A stretch of DNA of 32,488 nt from Brevibacillus sp. (GTDB lineage Bacteria; Bacillota; Bacilli; Brevibacillales; Brevibacillaceae). Location: the NCBI GenBank assembly GCA_029240815.1, contig JARDZO010000023.1:1-32488 (forward strand), given 5' to 3'. The notes below the pieces were generated by a model, which was not told where the DNA came from, did not search any database, and worked only from the letters and a program-made list of their open reading frames with translations. The translations under genes and the position numbers were made by a program. Of this stretch, positions 9,066-16,263 are shown one piece after another. Each line of letters opens with the position of its first letter. The stretch's first letter is position 1.

Positions 9066-10058
9066 TTATTTCACCGCCCTTTTTCTGCCGAGAAGTCGCA
9101 GGATCATGATGAAGATAAAGGACATCGCCAAGAGCAGCAAAGCCATTGACCAGAGTGCATTGTTATAAGGAGTGCCTTGAATCGTATTCCCCATGTTCAA
9201 TGTAATTCCACTCGTCAGTGTGCTGATCGGATCCAGCAGACTGCCCGGGAGCTTTGTCGTGTTTCCGATAACCATCTGTACAGCCAGCGCTTCCCCAAAT
9301 GCACGGGCCATCCCCAGTACAATGGCTGTCAAACAGCCTGGAAGCGAAGAGTGCAGAACGACATTCCAAATCGTTTGCCAACGTGTAGCACCCAGAGCCA
9401 GGGACGCATTCCGCAGGTCTTGCGGTACGGCCTCAATCGCATCGGTCGCCACACTGGTAATCGTAGGAAGAATCATCAATGCCAGTACAAGTCCACCAGC
9501 CAAAAGACTGAAGCCAAGTACGTCAAACTGTTCCCGAATAAACGGGACGAGCAAGCTAAGACCCACATAACCGTAAACGACGGACGGAATCCCAACGAGC
9601 AACTCGATGACAGGCTTTAATACCTTTTTACCAAAGCCCGGAAAAATCTCCGTCATAAAAATAGCAGCACCGATACCGAGTGGCGCTGCGATAATCGCTG
9701 CCAACGCGGTTACGAGAAACGAGCCCAGGATAAACGGGAATACGCCGTACATGGCTGGTTCGCCCTCTGGATCCCATTTCACCTGTGTTAAAAATTCACT
9801 AATGCTCACACCATTCACAAAAAATGTGGAAAGCCCCTTGGAAGCAATGAAATAGGTGATCGATAAGACAACAATGACCAGCAAAGCCGCACATACCAAC
9901 GCCACGGTCCTACCGGTAATGTTTTCAGTAAATTGACGTTTGTTGTACGTCAACATTTTTCTCGCAATCAGAGATTGACGCTCGCTGTCAGACTTCTTCA
10001 CGCCATTCACGACCTTTTTATCTACGATGATCGTTGACCCTTCACTACGACGGTTCAT
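9066..10058 (-). CDS. pstC: Phosphate ABC transporter permease PstC
   Basis: 330 residues. A hydrophilic N-terminal tail of about 45 residues is followed by TM1 (VALVCAALLVIVVLSITYFI) and a six-helix permease domain. The sequence EFLTQVKWDPEGEPAMYGVF is a PstC hallmark. The EAA loop reads NASLALGATRWQTIWNVVLH. Partner of PstA in the high-affinity phosphate channel. The start ATG has AGGGAGGGAG upstream. The 83-nt gap to pstS holds a strong hairpin rather than a clear terminator, consistent with reduced expression relative to pstS. The N-terminal tail is longer than in many PstC proteins, but the ribosome site supports this start. Confidence 0.95.
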   Translation of the reverse strand: MNRRSEGSTIIVDKKVVNGVKKSDSERQSLIARKMLTYNKRQFTENITGRTVALVCAALLVIVVLSITYFIASKGLSTFFVNGVSISEFLTQVKWDPEGEPAMYGVFPFILGSFLVTALAAIIAAPLGIGAAIFMTEIFPGFGKKVLKPVIELLVGIPSVVYGYVGLSLLVPFIREQFDVLGFSLLAGGLVLALMILPTITSVATDAIEAVPQDLRNASLALGATRWQTIWNVVLHSSLPGCLTAIVLGMARAFGEALAVQMVIGNTTKLPGSLLDPISTLTSGITLNMGNTIQGTPYNNALWSMALLLLAMSFIFIMILRLLGRKRAVK

Positions 10059-10092
10059 AATCTCCCTCCCTAGAAAAACATTCGATACTCAA

Positions 10093-10133
10093 GCAAAATG
10101 AGGGGTAAGCGCCCCCCCACCCCTCTATTTTGC
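10093..10133 (-). promoter_or_regulatory. Intercistronic hairpin between pstS and pstC
   Basis: GCAAAATGAGGGG (10093-10105) is complementary to CCCCTCTATTTTGC (10120-10133) with a single bulged base, giving about 13 pairs around a G/C-rich loop. On the minus strand no T-run follows, so full termination is unlikely. It is more likely an attenuator or a 3'-end stabiliser that keeps pstS mRNA in excess. On the plus strand it is followed by a T-rich tract, where it could stop antisense transcription. Confidence 0.65.
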
Positions 10134-10141
10134 TTTTGCCT

Positions 10142-11089
10142 TTATTTTTGTGTTACTTTTCCTTCTGCATCACGTTCTACTTTCATGTCTGTGATTGGCA
10201 GGAAGCCCAGATCTGTAATGGTTTTCTTTTGCACTTCTTCAGACAGGATGAACTCGAGGAAAGCTTTTGCGTTGCCAGCTGCTTCACCTTTGGTGTACAT
10301 GTGCTCATAAGCCCATACTGGATATTTGTTGGTCGTGATGTTTTCTGCATTTGCTTCTACACCATCAAGTTTCAATGGTTTTACCGTGTCATTGAAGTAG
10401 GACAGCGCCAGGTAACCGATTGCGCCAGGTGTTTCTGCGATGATTTTGCGAACAGTACCCGAAGAATCCTCGGTGATGCCTTCTGCTTCTTCTTTTCCGT
10501 CCATCGCAAACTTGTTGAAGGTAGCACGAGTACCGGAAGACTTCGGACGGTTTACGAGGGTGATTTTCATGTCATCCCCGCCAACCTCTTTCCAGTTGGT
10601 GATTTTACCTGTGAAGATGTCGATCAGTTGTTGCTTCGTCAAATTGTCTACCTTTACTTTCGGGCTTACAGCCGCTGCCATACCGACAACCGCTACTTTA
10701 TGGTCGACCAGCTCATTTGCTGGAATTCCTTTTTTCTCTTCTGCAAAAATGTCAGAGTTACCGATCGTTGCAGCACCGCTAGCTACTTGGCTCAGACCAG
10801 TACCGCTACCGCCACCTTGCACTTGAATTTGCACGCCTTGATTTTTTGCCATGAAGTCTTTAGCCGTTTGCTCGACCAAAGGTTGCAAAGCGGTGGAACC
10901 GACAGCAGTTACCGGCTCACCGGGAGATGTTGTAGTTGAACCAGAATTGTTGGCACCCGGAGCTGGTGTCGATGGTTGTTCCGCAGCCGGTTGCTGTGCA
11001 GGTGCTGGAGCAGCATTGTTGCTTCCGCAGCCTGCGAGCAGTGCACCCACAAAAGTCAATGCCATGAACATTTTGCTGAGTTTTTTCAT
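10142..11089 (-). CDS. pstS: Phosphate-binding lipoprotein PstS
   Basis: 315 residues. A lipoprotein signal peptide (MKKLSKMFMALTFVGALLAG, lipobox LLAGC) is followed by an Ala/Pro/Ser-rich spacer to about residue 58. The PBP-like domain follows, starting VTAVGSTALQPLVEQTAKDF. Phosphate-site wording is present: GGGSGTGLSQVASGAATIGNSD, and later NRPKSSGTRATFNKF. It captures phosphate outside the membrane and delivers it to PstC-PstA. First gene of the operon, with AAGGAGGA upstream of the ATG and a phased Pho-box array with a -10 element about 60-110 nt upstream. The length is normal for Gram-positive PstS. Confidence 0.96.
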   Translation of the reverse strand: MKKLSKMFMALTFVGALLAGCGSNNAAPAPAQQPAAEQPSTPAPGANNSGSTTTSPGEPVTAVGSTALQPLVEQTAKDFMAKNQGVQIQVQGGGSGTGLSQVASGAATIGNSDIFAEEKKGIPANELVDHKVAVVGMAAAVSPKVKVDNLTKQQLIDIFTGKITNWKEVGGDDMKITLVNRPKSSGTRATFNKFAMDGKEEAEGITEDSSGTVRKIIAETPGAIGYLALSYFNDTVKPLKLDGVEANAENITTNKYPVWAYEHMYTKGEAAGNAKAFLEFILSEEVQKKTITDLGFLPITDMKVERDAEGKVTQK

Positions 11090-11145
11090 TTGATGAAAAT
11101 CCTCCTTAAAGGGGTCGGTTTGTTTTTTCTCTCTTACAAGTACAA

Positions 11146-11199
11146 ACTATACAGGTCGAATGTTGTTGTTTTGTGTTGCCATTGTTAAGCTTTTTTAAA
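11146..11199 (-). promoter_or_regulatory. Pho-regulated promoter of the pst operon
   Basis: On the minus strand four hexamers are spaced exactly 11 nt apart: TTTAAA (11199-11194), TTAACA (11188-11183), AACACA (11177-11172) and ACAACA (11166-11161). A -10 element TATAGT follows at 11151-11146. This is the layout of PhoP-dependent promoters in Bacillus, where phosphorylated PhoP dimers replace a -35 box. TTAACA is a perfect consensus unit and the others are partial. Induction under phosphate starvation is expected. Confidence 0.65.
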
Positions 11200-11200
11200 G

Positions 11201-11326
11201 ATGAAAAAAACGGGCGGAGTAATAGGGGCTGATACCCTCATCAGCCGGATTATGTACACACTCGTTGGCGTGGCCGGCATTTACTCCATCAAGTTCTTTG
11301 TAAGTGAACAGGAACGGACGAAATAA
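11201..11326 (+). pseudogene. C-terminal remnant of a DUF378 (YuzA-like) small membrane protein
   Basis: A 41-codon frame starts at the ATG at 11201 and encodes MKKTGGVIGADTLISRIMYT, then LVGVAGIYSIKFF. The block from SRIMY to IKFF matches, from memory, the second half of DUF378 proteins (SRIIYxLVGLxxLYxIxF). Those are normally about 60-80 residues with two helices, and here the first helix is missing. There is no convincing ribosome site, an in-frame TAA lies 15 nt upstream, and the start abuts the Pho boxes of the divergent pstS. A good terminator follows directly. Best read as a truncated remnant, though a functional 41-residue protein cannot be excluded. Confidence 0.5.
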
Positions 11327-11327
11327 A

Positions 11328-11369
11328 AAAAAGCGGTACAGCCTGATTGAATAGGCTGTGCCGCTTTTT
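11328..11369 (-). terminator. Bidirectional terminator between the DUF378 remnant and the GerMN gene
   Basis: AAAAAGCGGTACAGCCT (11328-11344) pairs with AGGCTGTGCCGCTTTTT (11353-11369), with one mismatch and an 8-nt loop. Both strands show a U-tract after the stem. It ends the amidase-GerMN operon on the minus strand. Confidence 0.88.
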
Positions 11370-11385
11370 GCGTTACTTATACACC

Positions 11386-11934
11386 TTATTTATCCCTTGT
11401 CAATGGTTCCAACACTTCCATGTGGCCCATCAACGATTCTACCTTTTTCCCATCTTCCAAAATGACGATGCGCTCGACCTCTGGGAATTGGAACAGCGTT
11501 TGTTTCAAGGCATCCAGTGCCATCGCTTCGCCGCTCGATCCCAAGTTGTACTGATTCTTGCTGTCAGCATCAATCGTCAACGTTCCTTTGTCAAAGGTAA
11601 CCGAGTGAAAGTGGAAATCCGTCCACAGCGGTACGTGCTCATCCGCCTTTTTCGGCTTCTCTAAAACCTCGAGTGTCTTTTTATATTTCTCGATGTCTTC
11701 TGCAAAAGAAATGTCCTGCTCTTCCTTTTGCAATTCCATCAAATTATTATCGGAATAATAGACGGAAATAATCTGCTTGGTCAGCTTCGGCTCGGTTGTC
11801 GTAGGTGGTTGATTCGAGCCTGTGGTCTGTTCGGCTGGAGCAGCGGGATGTGGCGCTGGTTCCGCCTTTTGACCGCAACCGGCGACGAGCAGCGTGGCCA
11901 GAACTGCCATCCAAATCATTTGACGACGTTTCAT
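11386..11934 (-). CDS. GerMN-domain lipoprotein
   Basis: 182 residues. A lipoprotein signal peptide ends in LVAGC (Cys at about residue 20), followed by a Pro/Thr-rich spacer to about residue 50. One GerMN domain follows (about 52-180): ISVYYSDNN at the start, KYKKTLEVLEKP, GTLTIDADSKNQYNLGSSGE, TLFQFPEVERIVILEDGK and the closing ESLMGHMEVLEPLTR. B. subtilis GerM carries two such domains and acts in sporulation septum peptidoglycan remodelling and germination; this protein has only one. It starts 15 nt after the amidase stop codon, so the two form an operon. A wall or spore-cortex role linked to the amidase is a reasonable inference. Confidence 0.85.
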   Translation of the reverse strand: MKRRQMIWMAVLATLLVAGCGQKAEPAPHPAAPAEQTTGSNQPPTTTEPKLTKQIISVYYSDNNLMELQKEEQDISFAEDIEKYKKTLEVLEKPKKADEHVPLWTDFHFHSVTFDKGTLTIDADSKNQYNLGSSGEAMALDALKQTLFQFPEVERIVILEDGKKVESLMGHMEVLEPLTRDK

Positions 11935-11949
11935 CGAAAGCCTCCCTTA

Positions 11950-13644
11950 CTAGTAAGACAAATAGTATTCACGAATGGCTGCAACGAGTGCCTTTGCGAT
12001 CTTGTCCTGGAATGCAGGATCGGTCAGCTTGGCATTTTCAGACGGGTTGGAGAGAAATCCTGTCTCTGTCAAAACAGCGGGCATCTTTGTGTTTTTGATA
12101 ACGTAGTAGCCCGATTTCTTGTAGCCCCGATCCGCAAACTGCGTTGCGCCTTGCAGATGCTTGTGCACGATTTGGGCAAACGTTTTGCTGTTCGCATTAT
12201 AGTAGAAGGTTTCCGTACCACCAGCCGTTGCCTTAGGGAAAGCATTGGCGTGAATCGAAAGGAACAGATCGGCATCGCGCTCATTCGCAATCGCTACACG
12301 TTCTGACAGCTCGTAAAAAACATCGGTCGAGCGGACTGGAACGACTTGAAACTCTTTGTATTGCTTGAGCAGCTCGATCACCTTGTTCGATACCGCCAGC
12401 GTGTAGTCTTTCTCATGGTTACCTTTGGCTCCCAAACTACCAGGATCTTTGCCGCCATGTCCGGCATCCACTACGATCAGGAATCCTGTCTTTTGTGGCT
12501 TCGGAGTCAGTTTCACCTCAATGCCGTTATTCGTATACGTTACATTATACTGACTCTTTTGGTTCAGCTCAATGACGACCCGAACCGTGTCGGGGGAAGC
12601 GCTGTACTGGCTGTAACGCAGAGAGGCGATGAGTGGTTTCACTTCAGGCTCGTCCGTTTGGGAAGCCTGCTCTTCAGAAGACTCTGATGGTTCAGTGACC
12701 TGCTCCTGATCTTCATCCTGATCCTCGTCCTTATCCTCATCTACGGAGGCATCCGGATCACGTTCTTCTGTTTCCCCTACACTGACGATTCCGTTACTGC
12801 TCTGCCGACTTAGCTCCAGCAGATCGTCATCCAGTGCCGTTTGCGGAAGGTCAAGAACGATTCGGTTGGGTCCTTCCAATGCAAAGGATTCGGCTCGCAC
12901 GGACATTGAGGTATGTATCCGTACCAGATCCCCATCTTGGGAAACATCAGTCAGGTGATTGCGACGTTCGACTTCTAACACGTTCTTTTTCTTGTTCCAG
13001 GTGAGTGTGCCACCCAGTTCTGTTTCCAGCTGGCTTACCGGGAGAGCGAGCTTGTCATCAATGGTCATTCCGCGTTCCGGACGACTCCATTGAAAGCCCT
13101 TTAGCCCCAGCTGATCAGCTATCGCTTGTGCTGACACGTACATTGTGTCATTCACCTGGTACAGACCGATCGTTTGCGCTGCTTTGTGACCATTCAGTTC
13201 AATCTCTGGGGTTTCATTGGCAATGACCGTGCGGGTACTGTTGTCCCATCCTACGGTTACACCCAGTGACTCCCCTACAAAACGCAATGGCAATAGCATT
13301 CTTTTCTTCGATATGACAGGTGCTGTATCCAGCTTCACCTGCTTGCCGTTCAGTTGCGCCTGTGTGGAGTCGAGTGTAAGGGTTAGCTGCTGGTTCCCCC
13401 TCGTGATGGTAGCTGTTCGAGCTGCTTCGTTCCAATCTACATCAGCACCAAGTCCTTCAGCGATGACACGGACCGGAACAAGGGTCCGACCATTTTTGAT
13501 CTCAGGCGGTACCTCAGGGGAAACAGCTTGTCCACCAATCATGAGGTTGACGGGTTCCTCCTCGACACTACTTGCCGCCGCCCAACCGGGGATGAACAGC
13601 AGGACCAGCAGTGATAGCAGCAGAGGGTACAATCGTCTTTTCAT
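11950..13644 (-). CDS. Secreted N-acetylmuramoyl-L-alanine amidase with copper-amine-oxidase-like and AMIN domains
   Basis: 564 residues. Order: signal peptide (1-25, cleavage near WAAASS), two copper-amine-oxidase N-terminal-like repeats (about 32-142 and 146-228; NGRTLVPVRVIAEGLGADVD and KKRMLLPLRFVGESLGVTV), then an AMIN domain whose halves (about 235-272 and 336-380) are split by an acidic Ser/Glu-rich linker (about 293-335). The Amidase_3 catalytic domain is at 386-564. Zinc and catalytic residues are visible: H396 (VDAGHGG), E411 (GNHEKDY), H465 (SIHANAF) and E527 (LTETGFLSN). It cleaves the amide bond between MurNAc and L-Ala in peptidoglycan. First gene of an operon with the GerMN lipoprotein and has a clear sigma-A promoter. 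Confidence 0.93.
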   Translation of the reverse strand: MKRRLYPLLLSLLVLLFIPGWAAASSVEEEPVNLMIGGQAVSPEVPPEIKNGRTLVPVRVIAEGLGADVDWNEAARTATITRGNQQLTLTLDSTQAQLNGKQVKLDTAPVISKKRMLLPLRFVGESLGVTVGWDNSTRTVIANETPEIELNGHKAAQTIGLYQVNDTMYVSAQAIADQLGLKGFQWSRPERGMTIDDKLALPVSQLETELGGTLTWNKKKNVLEVERRNHLTDVSQDGDLVRIHTSMSVRAESFALEGPNRIVLDLPQTALDDDLLELSRQSSNGIVSVGETEERDPDASVDEDKDEDQDEDQEQVTEPSESSEEQASQTDEPEVKPLIASLRYSQYSASPDTVRVVIELNQKSQYNVTYTNNGIEVKLTPKPQKTGFLIVVDAGHGGKDPGSLGAKGNHEKDYTLAVSNKVIELLKQYKEFQVVPVRSTDVFYELSERVAIANERDADLFLSIHANAFPKATAGGTETFYYNANSKTFAQIVHKHLQGATQFADRGYKKSGYYVIKNTKMPAVLTETGFLSNPSENAKLTDPAFQDKIAKALVAAIREYYLSY

Positions 13645-13706
13645 CCTGACCTCCTCCGTGATGTCTGTTTTGATTTGTTGGCTTCAGCAATCGTGCAACG
13701 TTCACC

Positions 13707-13735
13707 ATTCTATTAGACGCTAATTGATCTGTAAA
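13707..13735 (-). promoter_or_regulatory. Sigma-A-type promoter of the amidase operon
   Basis: On the minus strand a -35 TTTACA (13735-13730) is separated by 17 nt from a -10 TAGAAT (13712-13707). It lies about 60 nt upstream of the amidase ATG, which has CGGAGGAGG as ribosome site. Spacing is optimal and each box is close to consensus. Confidence 0.65.
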
Positions 13736-13771
13736 GTTTATAGTCTTTTGGAACCAAAAAATATCAAAATG

Positions 13772-13799
13772 AAAAAAGTGCCGGTTCTCGGCACTTTTC
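13772..13799 (-). terminator. Intrinsic terminator of the M28 peptidase gene
   Basis: AAAAGTGCCG pairs perfectly with CGGCACTTTT (13774-13798) around a 5-nt loop, followed on the minus strand by more T residues. It lies 18 nt after the peptidase stop codon. Confidence 0.85.
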
Positions 13800-13816
13800 A
13801 CAGGGTCAAGGTCTTC

Positions 13817-15184
13817 CTATTCCAATTCTCTTTCCTCAAAATCATAATCAACCGGTCCTGGAGCGACATGGGCGTTTTCCAAGGCAGGAGTGTCTGGGCG
13901 AGCGATCTGGTAAACGGCACCGCCTACTATTTCAGCAACTTCCTGCAGCTTGTCCTTACTGATCTTATCAATCGTGTCCTCCGGCGAATGATACCACGGT
14001 TCTACCGGGGCATGGATAAACAGTGCTGCAGGAATTCCCGCTTCCGCAAAGGGCACGTGGTCGCTTCGCCCTTCAAGGCCGTAGTTGACAGTCTCAGAAA
14101 GCCTGGATCCAGCTGCCGCTCCCAGATCGGTGACGGCATTTTTCTCGCCATCTACTGTGTACATGATCAATTTCCCTGCATCGCGGCTTCCGACCATGTC
14201 CATCTGGAACATGCCCACTGTATTTTCAATTTCCTCATTGGATAGGGACTCTGCGTATGCATACGATCCGAGAAGCCCGTTCTCCTCCGCTCCGAATGTG
14301 ATGAAGCGAATTTCGGTATCTGTTGGCATATTTGCCATAACCCTAGCCAGTTCAAGTGTTGTCGCTGTACCCGATGCATCGTCATTGGCTCCTGGTGCTC
14401 CTTCTACGGAATCGTGATGGGCACCGACGATTACGATTTGTCCGTTATCCTTTTGCTTATCCGGTTTTTTGGTGGCGATGACGTTGTAGGAAGTGCTTTC
14501 CTTTGTTTCTGCCCCCTCTACCTCAACGGTGGCCGTCAGCGGTTCGTTCGACTCAAGCCTCTCTAGGAGCAGCTCTCCTTGTGCCCGAGTAAGTGCCAAG
14601 GCAGGAACATAGCCATCGTCCGGGCCTCCGAGCGTCCCGTTGATCACGCCGGAGGCATTGTTAAAGATGATGACTGCTTCAGCGCCCGCCTCTGCCGCAT
14701 TTTTCACTTTATCCCCGAAGGAGATTTCGCCGCGCTTGATCAACGCCACTTTTCCAGACAAATCCAGATCGTCTACATCGCCTTCCCGACCCAATCCCGC
14801 ATAAACCAGTTCACCGGTTACACTGCCGTTAACCCCGTATGTAAATGTGCCGAGTTCCCAATCCGTATCGTCGAATCCACTAACGGAAAAGGCAATGTCT
14901 GTTGGCCCCGAATAGCTGTAAAACTCAAACGATTGCCGCTCTGTCTCATACCCATACGATTGGAACTTCTTCTCGATATATTTGACAGCATTGCGTTCTG
15001 AAGGCGTGCCTGCCACTCTTGGTTCTTGCGACAGATCCTCAATCGTTTGATAAATGTTGTCCACTTTAATCCTTTTTACAATCTTGTTGTCAAACGCACT
15101 GTCTGATGGATGGGGTTCAGCGTAAGCAGTCATTCCGAACGTCAAACTTGCAATAAGACAAAAAGGAATTACTGATTTTTTCAA
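13817..15184 (-). CDS. Secreted M28-family zinc aminopeptidase with PA domain
   Basis: 455 residues, the length I recall for B. subtilis YwaD. Sec signal peptide (1-22, AYA site); N-terminal part of the peptidase fold; inserted PA domain (about 115-225; SGKVALIKRGEISFGDKV); M28 catalytic core (about 232-430). Zinc ligands are visible: H256 (GAHHDSV), D268 (GANDDASG), E301 with catalytic E300 (GAEENGLLG), D329 (FQMDMVG) and H399 (PWYHSPEDT). It removes N-terminal residues from extracellular peptides and would supply the peptide importers encoded nearby. It starts with TTG at 15184, with AGGAGGA about 8 nt upstream and the MKKS wording of a signal peptide. Monocistronic. Confidence 0.93.
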   Translation of the reverse strand: MKKSVIPFCLIASLTFGMTAYAEPHPSDSAFDNKIVKRIKVDNIYQTIEDLSQEPRVAGTPSERNAVKYIEKKFQSYGYETERQSFEFYSYSGPTDIAFSVSGFDDTDWELGTFTYGVNGSVTGELVYAGLGREGDVDDLDLSGKVALIKRGEISFGDKVKNAAEAGAEAVIIFNNASGVINGTLGGPDDGYVPALALTRAQGELLLERLESNEPLTATVEVEGAETKESTSYNVIATKKPDKQKDNGQIVIVGAHHDSVEGAPGANDDASGTATTLELARVMANMPTDTEIRFITFGAEENGLLGSYAYAESLSNEEIENTVGMFQMDMVGSRDAGKLIMYTVDGEKNAVTDLGAAAGSRLSETVNYGLEGRSDHVPFAEAGIPAALFIHAPVEPWYHSPEDTIDKISKDKLQEVAEIVGGAVYQIARPDTPALENAHVAPGPVDYDFEERELE

Positions 15185-15309
15185 GATGCTTGTCCTCCTA
15201 GTAAAAAGAATTTTTTCATTCGTATATTATTATGTGCGAATGTCATTTTTTTGTATAGACGTAATAGTCTGACATTTTCATGCAACGAATGACAGAATTC
15301 GTTATAATG

Positions 15310-15336
15310 AAAAAGAGGCGTTTCCGTGAACGCCCC
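15310..15336 (-). terminator. Intrinsic terminator of the two-gene hypothetical operon
   Basis: On the minus strand GGGGCGTT (15336-15329) pairs with AACGCCTC (15322-15315), one wobble and a 6-nt loop, followed by TTTTT. It lies 8 nt after the stop codon at 15344. Confidence 0.75.
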
Positions 15337-15343
15337 TCCCTTC

Positions 15344-15778
15344 TTACCTGAATAAGCCTCGTCTCTCTCTCCTGCTGACCGTTTCCACCTGTTTATTCGT
15401 TAGCATGTTCAATCCACCATTCGCCAAAAACTGCTGGATCATAGACATCACGGCAGGATTGGAGAGGACCTTGATGGATTCCGCTACTTTCGGGTTCTTT
15501 AATTGAGGGATCGCACCACTCAAGTGTGGTAATAGTGGAAGCAGATCTTCCAGAGCAAATGCGGGCTTCGCTTTTTCCACCTGTTTTTGAGCTGGAAGCG
15601 GACGACGTGCTCCAAACAAAAAGCCACCGCGCTTTTGACCGGTGCTTGGTCGCGAGTTCATTCGGGCGAGTGCATTCCTCATATCCTGCAGCTCCTGGCG
15701 TACTTGATTCATCTCGCGCAGCATTTGTTCATTCGTGACAGTTTGGTCACGAGAGAGTTTATTCATTGTCTCTATCAA
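15344..15778 (-). CDS. Hypothetical protein with N-terminal coiled coil; start codon uncertain
   Basis: I do not recognise a family. The frame gives 144 residues from a TTG at 15778: a helical heptad-like N-terminus (NEQMLREMNQVRQELQDMRN), a Gly/Arg-rich hinge (about 43-60), and a C-terminal helical region rich in Leu and Pro (LEDLLPLLPHLSGAIPQLKN). Neither that TTG nor the ATG at 15766 has a ribosome site. The only good one (GGAGGT) lies 6 nt before an in-frame ATC at 15829, which would give a 161-residue protein beginning ITVKTRKRHKLAVSHNH. No ATG, GTG or TTG lies between that point and the upstream in-frame stop. It follows the 85-residue gene in a two-gene operon. The protein is basic and cytoplasmic by appearance. 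Confidence 0.7.
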   Translation of the reverse strand: MIETMNKLSRDQTVTNEQMLREMNQVRQELQDMRNALARMNSRPSTGQKRGGFLFGARRPLPAQKQVEKAKPAFALEDLLPLLPHLSGAIPQLKNPKVAESIKVLSNPAVMSMIQQFLANGGLNMLTNKQVETVSRRERRGLFR

Positions 15779-15862
15779 GTGGTTATGGGAGACGGCCAGC
15801 TTGTGCCTTTTTCTCGTCTTGACTGTGATAGTCCCACCTCCCTCCTCAATTTTTCAAAACAG

Positions 15863-16120
15863 CTATTTAAAACGCTTTTTAATGTTGTTCAGGTCGTTTG
15901 CATCAAAACCTTTCTTGGACAGCTTGTTTATCAGGCTGCCTACATTTTCGGTCCGCATCATGGTACGAAACTGGGCAACATAGCCGTTCAATTCTTGTTC
16001 AGTAAATTTTTTTCCTGTCTTTTTCCCTAAATCACGAATGACTTCCTTCAGGCCGGCATCCGTCTTGAGTTTATCCTTAGGAATCGACTTCACAATGCTG
16101 AGCAATTTTCCGATGTCCAT
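15863..16120 (-). CDS. Small helical protein, possibly SpoVIF-like
   Basis: 85 residues, all predicted helical and very Lys-rich. It has a DLGKKTGKKFTEQELNGYV segment and a C-terminal LINKLSKKGFDANDLNNIKK helix pair. The size and the order of helices recall the stage VI sporulation protein F family (YjcC-like), but the match is from memory and weak, so the function is left open. ATG at 16120 with GGGGGGAT 7 nt upstream. It is the first gene of a two-gene operon ending at the terminator at 15310-15336. No signal peptide or membrane segment. A sporulation role would suit the neighbouring amidase and GerMN genes. Confidence 0.7.
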   Translation of the reverse strand: MDIGKLLSIVKSIPKDKLKTDAGLKEVIRDLGKKTGKKFTEQELNGYVAQFRTMMRTENVGSLINKLSKKGFDANDLNNIKKRFK

Positions 16121-16205
16121 AGCGAATCCCCCCGAGTGACAGTTTGTTCCTTTTCACTCTATGTAAGGAGCCGTTGGATGGATTGGTCATTTGTCCATAA
16201 GTCGG

Positions 16206-16241
16206 CAAAAAAAAGAAGAGAGGCACACTAGGTGCCTCTCT
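16206..16241 (-). terminator. Intrinsic terminator of oppA copy 1
   Basis: AGAGAGGCAC (16217-16226) and GTGCCTCTCT (16232-16241) form a perfect 10-bp stem with a 5-nt loop. On the minus strand it is followed by TCTTTTTTTT. It lies 23 nt after the oppA stop codon. Confidence 0.9.
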
Positions 16242-16263
16242 ATCCTCCATCACAATACGGTGA

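Noticed and set aside
15301..15308. GTTATAAT, a near-perfect -10 on the plus strand
   Set aside because: No -35 partner at proper spacing and no plus-strand gene downstream; it lies beside a minus-strand terminator.
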